Positions 7,872-16,900 of a stretch of 29,758 nucleotides of DNA are shown in pieces. Below the pieces are notes generated by a model, which did not search any database, had not been told where the DNA came from, and worked only from the letters and a program-made list of their open reading frames with translations. Source of the DNA: a virus; IMG/VR virus record IMGVR_UViG_3300021373_000755, positions 1 through 29,758 of that record; one strand, 5' to 3'. Made by a program: the position numbers and the translations under genes. The stretch's first letter is position 1. Every line of letters starts with the position of its first letter.

Positions 7872-8676
7872 CTCTACGACCTGTTCTTGTAGCACCTGTT
7901 GTTGGTGCAAACTCTGATATTTGTTCTTCTCTAAGTCTTTGTATTTGTTGTAGTTCTTCAGGACTTTGGAATACTGCTGCTTCTGTAAACTCTTCTAAAC
8001 CAAATCTTTCTTCTTCAGCAACACCTTGTTGTGCCTGTAACTCTTGTAACTGTGGTAACTGTAGTTCAGCACTTGTAAAGATTTGTCTAGCTTGTGCTTG
8101 TGTAACACCAGCTCTTTGTAATCTTTGTGCCAAATCACCTGTAATACTAAACCCTGCTCTTGCTGCTTCTCCACCAATCTGTGCAGTAGTTATTCTTCCT
8201 GCAACAATCTCTTCACCTACTGTTGGGTCTAATGCACCAACAAAGATAGCTTCAGGTGTTAAATCTAAACCAAAGTTCTCTCTATAAAAAGACTGTACTT
8301 CTGGTATGTTTTCTTGTATGCCTTGGAATGTAGCATCTACTCTTTGAGCAAATTCTCTAGCAGATACTTCGCCTTCAATAAGACCTGTGAATCTATCTGT
8401 TAGTAAATCTACTGATGTATTTCTTGGAATACCATACTCTTGTAAAGTACCTATGTAACTCTCTTTTAAACCTGTGTATGTTACTTCATCAAACTTAACT
8501 GTTCCATCAGGTCTTTTATTACCTGGAAATGCTATCTCATAAGCAGGACTTCTTCTTACTTCTGCAATAGCTACTTGTGGATCTCCTGTTCTTGCCCACT
8601 CATTAGCAAATAAATCAAGAATATCTGAAGGCATATTTGGATATAAACTTTTAGCAAGTTCTTCATATGTTGCCAT
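7849..8676 (-). CDS. Probable internal virion protein, 275 aa
   Basis: Mostly helical, acidic, without Cys or membrane segments. The N-terminus (MATYEELAKSLYPNMPSDIL) leads into A-x-x-E-V-R-x-S-P. The C-terminal half is rich in Gln and Glu (LQLPQLQELQAQQGVAEEER). It is coupled to the 508-aa gene by TAATG at 8676 and ends the run of large proteins that follows the portal. I do not recognise the family. The block between portal and scaffold suggests a protein carried in the head and perhaps injected with the DNA. Confidence 0.6.
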   Translation of the reverse strand: MATYEELAKSLYPNMPSDILDLFANEWARTGDPQVAIAEVRRSPAYEIAFPGNKRPDGTVKFDEVTYTGLKESYIGTLQEYGIPRNTSVDLLTDRFTGLIEGEVSAREFAQRVDATFQGIQENIPEVQSFYRENFGLDLTPEAIFVGALDPTVGEEIVAGRITTAQIGGEAARAGFSITGDLAQRLQRAGVTQAQARQIFTSAELQLPQLQELQAQQGVAEEERFGLEEFTEAAVFQSPEELQQIQRLREEQISEFAPTTGATRTGRRVTGLTEL

Positions 8677-10202
8677 TATATATTAACTCCTGTCTGGCTT
8701 ACAGTTCCTTGACCAAATGCTTGTTGTAATGCTTGTGTTGCATCTTGTGTAACTTGTGTGACATCTTGTTCTAAGCCCTTCTCTCTAAGTGTAGTTTGTG
8801 CTTTAGCAAAGTCATTACTCTTAACCATTTCTTGCCACCAACCTTGTGTTTCATCTGCTGTCTGACCCCATACAGAAGTTGTTAAGTTTCTCCAAGGTCT
8901 TGCAATATCTTCATAAGTTAATTCTGGATTAGTGTAATTACTAAACGCAGCAAGTCTTGATTGTTTTAGTGATTCTATAAGTTTGTCTTGATAGTCTGGG
9001 TCACTTCGTAACTTACCTGCAATATCAGCTTTTTCATCATCTGTCAAAGCACCTAAAGTAGGTCCTAACCAAGTTGTGTATAGTTCTCCTACTTCTTTTT
9101 CTTTCTCTGTTGTTCTATCAAGACCAGTTAAAGAAACAGTATCTAAATATGTTTGGAATGCACTGTCTTTTATACCTGGTGCATAAGGGTCTGCAAAAAG
9201 TTTTATTTGTTCTGATGTATAAGCATCACTCCATTCTCCACTGACAAATTTAGAAGCCATCCAATTACTAACTGATTGTGGTGCGTTAGACACACCTGCT
9301 GCTTTTAATGAATTAGATACTGCTAATTCTGCATCTGTTTTTAACTGTGCTGCTGTTGTTGGATCAGCATAAAATGTTCTTAACCATTCTCTTTGTGCTT
9401 CATTATTAGTTTGATACCAAGTAGTAGCTTGCCATTCTGCATCAGATACAGTTCTACCTTCTAAAGCAGCTTCTGCAATTAAAGAAAGCATTTCTGGGTC
9501 TTTAATCCAAGGTGCTACTTGTGCTTGTTCACTAACTGTTTCTCTAAAACTAGCAAAAGGATTATCTATTTCTGATGTAAGCTGATCTGTATTACCAAAT
9601 ACAATGGTTGTAGAATCAAATAATTCTTTAGGCATAGTTCTATTAACTGATGGAATTGGTGCTTCTGGAGATACTAAACCTGCTTTAACTAAATCGTTTT
9701 CTACAACTGTATATGCCATATACATTGGGTCACCATCATAAACTTCTCCACCTGCACCAGGTACTTCATATGCTAAATATAATGTTCCATCAACATCCCA
9801 TAGAAAAGCATTTTCAGGAATGTTTAAAAAATCTTTTTGTCCAGAATCTACAAGTTGTGAAAATTGTTCAGAGGCTTGTCCAGGACTAGAAGAAGGCTCA
9901 CTCGTTACTGATAGTGGATCGCCAGGTCCTGCAAAAGAATAGTCTTTTGTATCATAACCTGTATTACCTACACCAACAACACTTTCTCTTTCATTGATTG
10001 GAGTAGAAGCATCTTCACCACCATAGTCACCAGGATAATCTTCTGTTAAAGGTTCTGATTGTGTTGCACCTGCAAAACCTTCTCTACCTTCTATCTCACC
10101 AGCTAACAGTCTTTCGTACTCTGATTTTTCTTCACCAGGTCTTTTTTCTGTGTTAGCTGTTGTTCTTGCTCCATTAGGTCCATAGACTATTACCTGTGCC
10201 AT
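8676..10202 (-). CDS. Probable internal virion protein, 508 aa
   Basis: Residues 1 to about 110 are low-complexity and rich in Gly, Ser, Pro and Glu. Residues 125-160 hold a compact segment (NAFLWDVDGTLYLAYEVPGA). The C-terminal 280 residues are helical with many Trp (AEWQATTWYQTNNEAQREWL; ARPWRNLTTSVWGQTADETQ; GWWQEM). Both ends overlap neighbours as TAATG. The C-terminus ends QTGVNI, a string that also occurs as PTGVNI near the start of the 669-aa protein. I do not recognise the family. A role in the ejected internal core is plausible from length, composition and place. Confidence 0.6.
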   Translation of the reverse strand: MAQVIVYGPNGARTTANTEKRPGEEKSEYERLLAGEIEGREGFAGATQSEPLTEDYPGDYGGEDASTPINERESVVGVGNTGYDTKDYSFAGPGDPLSVTSEPSSSPGQASEQFSQLVDSGQKDFLNIPENAFLWDVDGTLYLAYEVPGAGGEVYDGDPMYMAYTVVENDLVKAGLVSPEAPIPSVNRTMPKELFDSTTIVFGNTDQLTSEIDNPFASFRETVSEQAQVAPWIKDPEMLSLIAEAALEGRTVSDAEWQATTWYQTNNEAQREWLRTFYADPTTAAQLKTDAELAVSNSLKAAGVSNAPQSVSNWMASKFVSGEWSDAYTSEQIKLFADPYAPGIKDSAFQTYLDTVSLTGLDRTTEKEKEVGELYTTWLGPTLGALTDDEKADIAGKLRSDPDYQDKLIESLKQSRLAAFSNYTNPELTYEDIARPWRNLTTSVWGQTADETQGWWQEMVKSNDFAKAQTTLREKGLEQDVTQVTQDATQALQQAFGQGTVSQTGVNI

Positions 10203-12211
10203 TATTGAATCCTTGCTCCTGATCCACCAGCTGATTTAGTTTTTTTAGGTCTTAGTTGTTCAAACATCTTTTCTTCTTGTACTCCAGGTTGTATTTTTTG
10301 TGTCGTTTCCATTGTATCAGTATTTTTAGGAGTTGTTGGCACATATCCAAATCCTGTGGCTAAACCTTTCTCACCAACTCCTTTAGCAATTTCTCCTACT
10401 TTCTTTATAATAATATCAGTAGGCATTACTTTTTCTCCTGTAGTTATTACTTTTTCTATAAACTCATAATCTAAATCATATTGTTCTAATGGAACAGGAG
10501 GTATATTGTACATTGATGTCATAGAGTTAAACATATTTGTTGCTGTTCTTTTAAATATTGTTGGTATTTCATCATATTCTTTGTATGCAATAGCTGCAAT
10601 CATTAATCCTAATACTCCTATTTCCCATACATCTACAGCATCTATAACACCACCTGGTGTCGCTAAGTTTTTTGCTCTGTTTCTTACTACATTATCAAAC
10701 TGATTTTTTACAGTTTCAGATAAAGGTAACTCATTAACAAGTTGTGTATTAGCATTTAGTATGTTATCCACAAATTCATTACCTACTACATTTGTAGGTG
10801 TGTCTATAACTAATTCATCTATTTGATTAACTTTACTTTGATTGTTTACAAAATCTGTTTCTGTTGCATCTTGTACATTTATATTTTTTCCTATACCTAA
10901 TTCATCATTAGGGTCTAGTAATACAACTTCATATTGTGCATTTGTAGGACCAGAAACAAAACCTTCTATTCCTGATTTTCTTAATGCACTAGATATTTGG
11001 TCATCAGTTAAACCCATTCTTTTCAAGTAATTTATAAATCCTTGTGAATTAGAACTGAAAACTTTTTCTCCTCTTTCCACAGAAAACAAACCTTTACCAT
11101 TAAAATCATTTTCCCAACTTAAACCTGTTTCTTGTTCAAATATTTTCCAATCAATTTTTTCTATTTCATTACCAAGATTGGCATTTCCAACAGTACTGAT
11201 AGGACTTTTTAATCCTGTAACTTTTCCTCCTCCTGCTGAAATTAATAAATTATTACTATTGACTTGCACCTTGTAATAGTTACTTATTGCATTTGTTCCA
11301 CCACTTCCACCCATAACTTTAATATCTCTAATACCTAATGGCTCTGTATAAAAACCTGGTATTTGTGAACCTTTACCAATTCTTGGATTGTATTGTATGC
11401 TACTAGCAGGTACTTTTGTACCACTATGTTTTACATAAAATTCCAAATTACCTTCTGTTTTCATAGAGTTTACAAAATTATTTATAAGTTCATTTTGTTT
11501 AGCTAAGTCATCTACTACATTTGTAGGTGTGTCTGTAAAAGTATTTACTCCTGTTTTGTATATATTGTTATCAGGTAATTCATCATAAGTAATTGTATTA
11601 AGACCTATAGAATTGAAAAACTTTTTAATGTTACTTTGAGTTGTTGAAGTTCCTGGTGCACCACCTGGATAAGTATAGCTTTCTAGTCCTATTATTCTTG
11701 TACCTGGCTCTCCTAGCTTTTCGCTAATAGTTCTTTTTACATTAAAATTTTTATTTCCTTCTAACATATTTGTTAGTAATTGTTTCATTGAGTTATATGC
11801 GTTGTCGCTATTTGTTAATTGAACTTTATTTCCACCACCTGTGCTTGTTAGCATTGGATTAATAGGAACATATATTTCTTGTCCAGTTTCTTTTGCAACA
11901 TCTATTAATGCTTGAAGTCTATGATTACCTTCAGGTATTTGTACATTACCTGCTTCATCAATAATAACACCAAATACAACTCCACCTTCATAAGAAGTAT
12001 CATATAAATAACCTTTATTTAAAATTGTTTTTTTAATCTCATTTATTTGTTCTACATTACCTTCTGCTTTTCTATCAAATTGAATAAATTGTTCTAAATC
12101 TTCAACATTTGAATAAGCAATATTTACGCCTGTAGGTGTTGTATTACCACCCATAGTTCCTGATAATTTAAAATCATCTACTACATTTGTAGGTGTGTTA
12201 TCTTCAGCCAT
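10202..12211 (-). CDS. Mosaic polyvalent-type protein: ParB-like module plus possible ADP-ribosyltransferase-like module
   Basis: A 669-aa protein cut into three parts by the hexapeptide TPTNVV at residues 6-11, 228-233 and 471-476. Part 1 contains IPEGNHRLQALIDVAKETG (GNHRL at 95-99) and downstream VPINP, the hallmark of ParB-like domains. Part 2 contains KHSGT (H262), GFYTE (F287, Y288) and QYEVVLLDPN (E428), spaced as in H-Y-E type ADP-ribosyltransferase folds. Part 3 has one hydrophobic helix (about 529-543) and a basic tail. Such fusions resemble phage polyvalent proteins injected with DNA to counter host defences. The ParB call is fairly firm; the transferase call is a motif-level inference needing structure comparison. 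Confidence 0.65.
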   Translation of the reverse strand: MAEDNTPTNVVDDFKLSGTMGGNTTPTGVNIAYSNVEDLEQFIQFDRKAEGNVEQINEIKKTILNKGYLYDTSYEGGVVFGVIIDEAGNVQIPEGNHRLQALIDVAKETGQEIYVPINPMLTSTGGGNKVQLTNSDNAYNSMKQLLTNMLEGNKNFNVKRTISEKLGEPGTRIIGLESYTYPGGAPGTSTTQSNIKKFFNSIGLNTITYDELPDNNIYKTGVNTFTDTPTNVVDDLAKQNELINNFVNSMKTEGNLEFYVKHSGTKVPASSIQYNPRIGKGSQIPGFYTEPLGIRDIKVMGGSGGTNAISNYYKVQVNSNNLLISAGGGKVTGLKSPISTVGNANLGNEIEKIDWKIFEQETGLSWENDFNGKGLFSVERGEKVFSSNSQGFINYLKRMGLTDDQISSALRKSGIEGFVSGPTNAQYEVVLLDPNDELGIGKNINVQDATETDFVNNQSKVNQIDELVIDTPTNVVGNEFVDNILNANTQLVNELPLSETVKNQFDNVVRNRAKNLATPGGVIDAVDVWEIGVLGLMIAAIAYKEYDEIPTIFKRTATNMFNSMTSMYNIPPVPLEQYDLDYEFIEKVITTGEKVMPTDIIIKKVGEIAKGVGEKGLATGFGYVPTTPKNTDTMETTQKIQPGVQEEKMFEQLRPKKTKSAGGSGARIQ
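10783..10803. repeat. Module-boundary repeat, copy 3
   Basis: A 21-bp sequence identical to 11512-11532 and 12178-12198, all in the same codon phase. Encodes the TPTNVV linker before part 3 of the 669-aa protein. Confidence 0.9.
11508..11532. repeat. Module-boundary repeat, copy 2
   Basis: 25 bp identical to 12174-12198; the last 21 bp are also identical to 10783-10803. Encodes TPTNVVDD between parts 1 and 2. Confidence 0.9.
12174..12198. repeat. Module-boundary repeat, copy 1
   Basis: 25 bp identical to 11508-11532, at the extreme 5' end of the 669-aa gene (residues 5-13). Confidence 0.9.
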
Positions 12212-12989
12212 TGTTTACTGCATCCAAGTATTGTTGAAATGCCTGTTCTACAGTTTGTGCGTATTTATTAACCTGTTCTACTGGTGGTTTACCAATATCT
12301 CCTCTTTTAGTTTGTGCCTCTACAACAGCATCTTCAAATCTTCCTGCTCCTGCTGGAACTTGTGAATCAAAACTTGGTCGCATACCACCTGCATTAGCTT
12401 TAGTCATAGCATCTAATATTTGTGCAGCAAAAACATCATTCATATTTCTTTGCTTATCTATGACAGGATCTGTTTGTGGTCCTTCAATTATTTGTGGTGG
12501 TGTAAATGTTTCCATAGGAACTTCCATTGTCATTAATTCTTCACCAATAAGTTTGTTCATAGTAGCTACATAATCTTCTACATTCGTTCCATTAGAATCT
12601 TCTTGTGTCATATCAAGAGTTCCTGTATTCTTTAAATCATCTGCATCACCAGGTCCTGCAAACCAAGCAACAGATACTAAATCCCAAGAACCAAATTTAT
12701 TAAAATACTCTTGTACTTTAAATTTAGCAACAGCATCTTGTGCTGCTTTATCTTTCCAATCAGCACCTTCTAATCCTGCTTGTTTTGACCATTTGTTCCA
12801 GTTAATATCTAATATGCCATATCCACCTAGAGCTTGTACTCGTATAGGTTTACCAGTAGCAAAATCTTCTATAGTGCTAGGTGTATGTTCAGCCATATAA
12901 TTACCTGAACTTTCTTTCATAAGTAATGCTTGTAAATATATATCTATTAGTGCTGGGTTAGTGTTCATTAAATCTCTGTTCTGTTCCAT
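12204..12989 (-). CDS. Virion-associated lytic transglycosylase-like protein
   Basis: A 261-aa protein with an SLT-type lysozyme core. ALLMKESSGNY carries the presumed catalytic Glu (E26), followed by ALGGYGILDINWNKW, the helix AAQDAVAKFKVQEYFNKFGS and SVAWFAGPG. It should cleave peptidoglycan glycan strands, probably locally during DNA entry since it lies among internal virion genes and no holin is nearby. I start it at 12989 because AAGGT lies seven bases upstream and the previous gene ends at 12994. A longer frame from 13055 would add 22 residues resembling a signal peptide but overlaps the previous gene by 62 bp and has no clear ribosome site. It overlaps the next gene by 8 bp. Confidence 0.75.
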   Translation of the reverse strand: MEQNRDLMNTNPALIDIYLQALLMKESSGNYMAEHTPSTIEDFATGKPIRVQALGGYGILDINWNKWSKQAGLEGADWKDKAAQDAVAKFKVQEYFNKFGSWDLVSVAWFAGPGDADDLKNTGTLDMTQEDSNGTNVEDYVATMNKLIGEELMTMEVPMETFTPPQIIEGPQTDPVIDKQRNMNDVFAAQILDAMTKANAGGMRPSFDSQVPAGAGRFEDAVVEAQTKRGDIGKPPVEQVNKYAQTVEQAFQQYLDAVNNG

Positions 12990-12993
12990 AATA

Positions 12994-13989
12994 TTACCTT
13001 GGGCTACCTGTGATACTATTAAGAATGATACTATTAGTTGCTTGAATATCCCCATAATCTTTTAATCTTTCTCTTTCTTCAGCAGTTATCTGTTGAAATT
13101 TGTCAAACAAAGCAGCACTAGGATCAATTTCAGTCAATCCTTTTTCTTTTATCAATTCTGCTTGTGTGTGGTTACCATAATCCATTAAGTTTTCTGGTGT
13201 TGCAACAACATCTTTCTGTGCTTCTTGTAACAACATCACATCTTGATTATAAGACTTTTCTGATTCTGTCATATAGGTATTCGCTAAAAGTTTTAGTTCA
13301 TAAGGCATTGGATCTCTTCCTAATTGTTGTTTAAAAGTATTAGTTATACTTCCAGCAACTGATTGATAATCAGGTGGCAAATAAGGGTCTGGTTGTACAG
13401 GTATAGAAACAGGGTTTTGTATATAGCTTTCTAGTATATTTTCCCATCCACTTTCAGCTTTACCTACGCCAACAGTGTTAGCTTGTGCCATAATATTATA
13501 CATTATCTTACCTTCAACTTCTCTTTGCCATACACCAGGTCTAAAATTTATTCCTGCTTTAGGTCCTAACAGTCCTGCATTAACAAGTTGTACTTGTAAA
13601 TCAATAATTTTATTGGGAGATAAATTAACAAAACCAAAGTTTTCATCACCATCTTGATAGAAGTTATCTTCGTAGTCACCAACAGTTGTCTTTTGTCCTT
13701 TGTAAGTTATTGGTGTTTCTCTATCTACTCCTATAAAAGGGTCACTTTGATAAAGGGATTGAGAAGGGTCAAATCCTACAAATATATTAGTTGGTGTTTC
13801 TTCACTAGGATTTTGCTCTTCAAAAATAGAAACATAAGTACCCCAACCTGCTTGTAATGCTACTGCTTTAGCATCATCTAAAGTTGTAGCTGCATTTATT
13901 GCATTAATCTGATCTTGCGTTGGTTTTATATTACTACCTGTATCATTTGCAATAATTTGAAATATCTGTTCTTTAAATTTTTCTAACAT
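12994..13989 (-). CDS. Probable internal virion protein, 331 aa
   Basis: Residues 1-60 are a small helical unit (MLEKFKEQIFQIIANDTGSN, ending GWGTYVSIFEEQN). The linker EETPTNIF (65-70) follows; it resembles the TPTNVV boundaries in the 669-aa protein two genes downstream. The rest includes NTFKQQLGRDPMPYELKLLA and a Gln/Glu-rich C-terminus. The family is unknown to me. Position between the 1561-aa protein and the transglycosylase suggests a component of the same ejected assembly. Confidence 0.6.
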   Translation of the reverse strand: MLEKFKEQIFQIIANDTGSNIKPTQDQINAINAATTLDDAKAVALQAGWGTYVSIFEEQNPSEETPTNIFVGFDPSQSLYQSDPFIGVDRETPITYKGQKTTVGDYEDNFYQDGDENFGFVNLSPNKIIDLQVQLVNAGLLGPKAGINFRPGVWQREVEGKIMYNIMAQANTVGVGKAESGWENILESYIQNPVSIPVQPDPYLPPDYQSVAGSITNTFKQQLGRDPMPYELKLLANTYMTESEKSYNQDVMLLQEAQKDVVATPENLMDYGNHTQAELIKEKGLTEIDPSAALFDKFQQITAEERERLKDYGDIQATNSIILNSITGSPR

Positions 13990-13992
13990 AAT

Positions 13993-16900
13993 TTATCCAT
14001 TGTTACTCTCATTTAATTGTAGCAACAAATCATCTTCATATTCAGGTTGTAATTCTTTTGCTAACAGTTGGTCAAATATAGGACCAAACTTTTGATTTTG
14101 GCTAATTAAAGTATCTGCGTACTGTCTTAACATTTGTCTTGCACCTGCATAATTCCTTGATGTTTTCCAAATAGTTTCAGAATTTTGTGTTGCTTTTGTG
14201 ATATTAATTAAATTTTGTCTTTGTTCTAGGTATAATTTAATACTTTTTACTTGTTCATTATCTTGCAATTCTGGGTCATTAACCATTTTTTGTAACTGTT
14301 CTATCTGCATATCAGTTGATGGTTGTGTTGGAGAGCCTACTATACCTGGTTGACCATATCCCCAATACTGATCCATAAGTTGTTTCTTGTATTTATCTCT
14401 TATAGTTTTCGCAGCTTCTGTATTATTACCTGCAATACCTACTTCTCTTTCGTATTGGTCCATAGCGACTGCACCTAACAATTTATTTTTAGCAATGGCG
14501 AATTGTTCTGGTGTTCTGTAAACTCTTTTGTTTTGTTCTATGCCTTCACGATATGCTGGATATGAAAACTCTGCATAAGCGACTGGTGGTTCAAGATACC
14601 AAGCAACATAAGGATATTCTTCGTATAAATCTTTGTTCTCTTTATACCAATCATACCCTTCTCCTGTTACAGGGAATTTTTTTATTGATACTGTTTTAGA
14701 TACTGTTAAAGCTAAAGGATTGAATCCAAACTTTTGTAAAAATTTCTGTGTAGCAACTGTATCATCATAATTGTTAGAAATTTTAATACTTCTGTATTCA
14801 TCAGCTAATGTTTCTAAGAAAAATACATTTGCGTTTTTATCAGTAATATCATAAATAGGACTTGAAACTCCTGATGGTCCTAAGAATTGTGAAACAGCTC
14901 TAATTGCAAAAAGACCTTTTGCTTTATCAACAGCTAAATCCATACCTTCTTTAAAACCTTCTTCAGTACTGTCATCAATAAGACCTGCATAAAGCAAGGC
15001 TTCGTAGGTGTCCATTACTGTATTACCAAATACTCCTTGTGCGTTCTCTTCTTTGTTATATACTAACTTTTGAAATTTATCAAACCAAGCAGGTTTTAAA
15101 CCAAGAGCTTTAGTAAGTTCACCTTCAACACTTAGGTCAGGAGCAGCAAAGTCACCAAATATAAGTTTGTTTGCAAAACTTTCTTCTGGAAAATTTTGAA
15201 AGAAGTAAGCTGCTGGTATTCGTAGAGTAGGACCCACACCAGGTAAAACAGTTGCTGCTATGTTAAGGCTTTGTGCATACACTGGTATGTTAACATTTAC
15301 ATTAAGATTATTTTCTGTTTCTCCAAACATCCAATCTTGTACCAATCCTTGTCCAGGATAATTGAACACAACAGAACCATTAGTAGGATTTTCAAAGAAA
15401 AAACCTTTTCCTGTATCAGGAAATTCATCTGTTGGTTGCGTAGAACCAGACCATACTGTTGAAGCTCTTGATGCAATAGCAGGATTTGAACCTAATAGTT
15501 TTGTCCAAGTAGTTAATACTTCTTGATAAGCATTACCGAACGGAAACACCCATCTAGCAACATCCCAAAATCTACGACTCTCTGTAATGTCATACAGTAA
15601 TTCTTTTGTTTTTTGTACAGCTGAACCTTTAGCTAATTGTTCAATTAACTCTGCATCATCAATTCCCTCATCACCAGCAGAAACTATTTTTCTCCATCTC
15701 TCTATTTGTCTTTTATTTATACCAGCATCAGCAGCACCTTTTAAGATTTTATTTTTTACTGCTTCAGAACTAACAGATATGAGTTCTGCTGATTTATTCC
15801 AATAAGTAGATTTAAAAACAGGTATTCGTGACATATTGTTTGTAGGTCTTGTCATAAGCCATTCCATACCAAGATTTACTATTTTATCAGTAAATCCAGA
15901 ATCAAGAGTTATAGGTTTAGTTCTGTGTTTTACATCTATAGTTAAACTATCGCCAAACTTATCAACATATTCTTTAATAGCTTTGTTCATATTTTCTTGA
16001 TTAGTTTTAGCAATCTCTCTTTGTCTTTTTGCACTTAGTTCTCCAGAGTCAAATAATGCTTTTTCAGCTTTAGTTGCAGATCCTCTTGCAATTTGTTTTA
16101 TATCTATTGTTTCACCTGCTGCATTTGTAAATTTACCAGTTGCTAAAAGTTCCCACATTTCAGCTGTAATGTTTCCATCTTTAGATAAATCAGCTGTAAC
16201 AGCTTCGCTCAATGTATCTAAGAATTGTCTAATTACAGTTCTGTCTGTCGTAGTTTGCAATACTTGTAAGACATTCTCTTTGTTAGTGCTAGTAGAAATA
16301 GAAAGCATTGCCTCTCTAAATTCATTACCTTCTGTCAACATATCATCAATAAGTTTTTCAGTAGCTATAGACCTTCTAGCAGATTCAATATCTGTACCTT
16401 GTAATTTTATTTTTGCTATTGCTTGTGTTAATTTACTATCTAAATAATTATTGATTACTCTAAATTGTCCTTCATTCCAATTTTTAGTATTAGGATTTCC
16501 TATACCAGTTTGTTGTATTATGTCTGTTGCTTCTCTTTGTACAACTTCCCAATCTACTTTTTGTCTAATAGTATTACCAGTTAAATTGTCAAAAGCTCTT
16601 GATTCTGCCTCTCCAATACCAGCTTCAAACACACCATTGTTTAACCAACCAGATCTTGCAGCAGATGGTCTAACATCAATTAAACCCATTCTTCCAAGTA
16701 TGCTCATTGGATTAAGGTAATTATCTCTAATACCAAGTACACCATCAGCTAATGCTCTTAACTGTTCTTCTGCAATAACTCGTACAGTCCAAGCAGGTCG
16801 TAACAAAGCAATAGGTTTAAATACTTTACCTACATAATAATCCATTACAGAATCAATACCTTTAGATCCAACTATGTCAGCAGCTTTTAAAAACTGTCCT

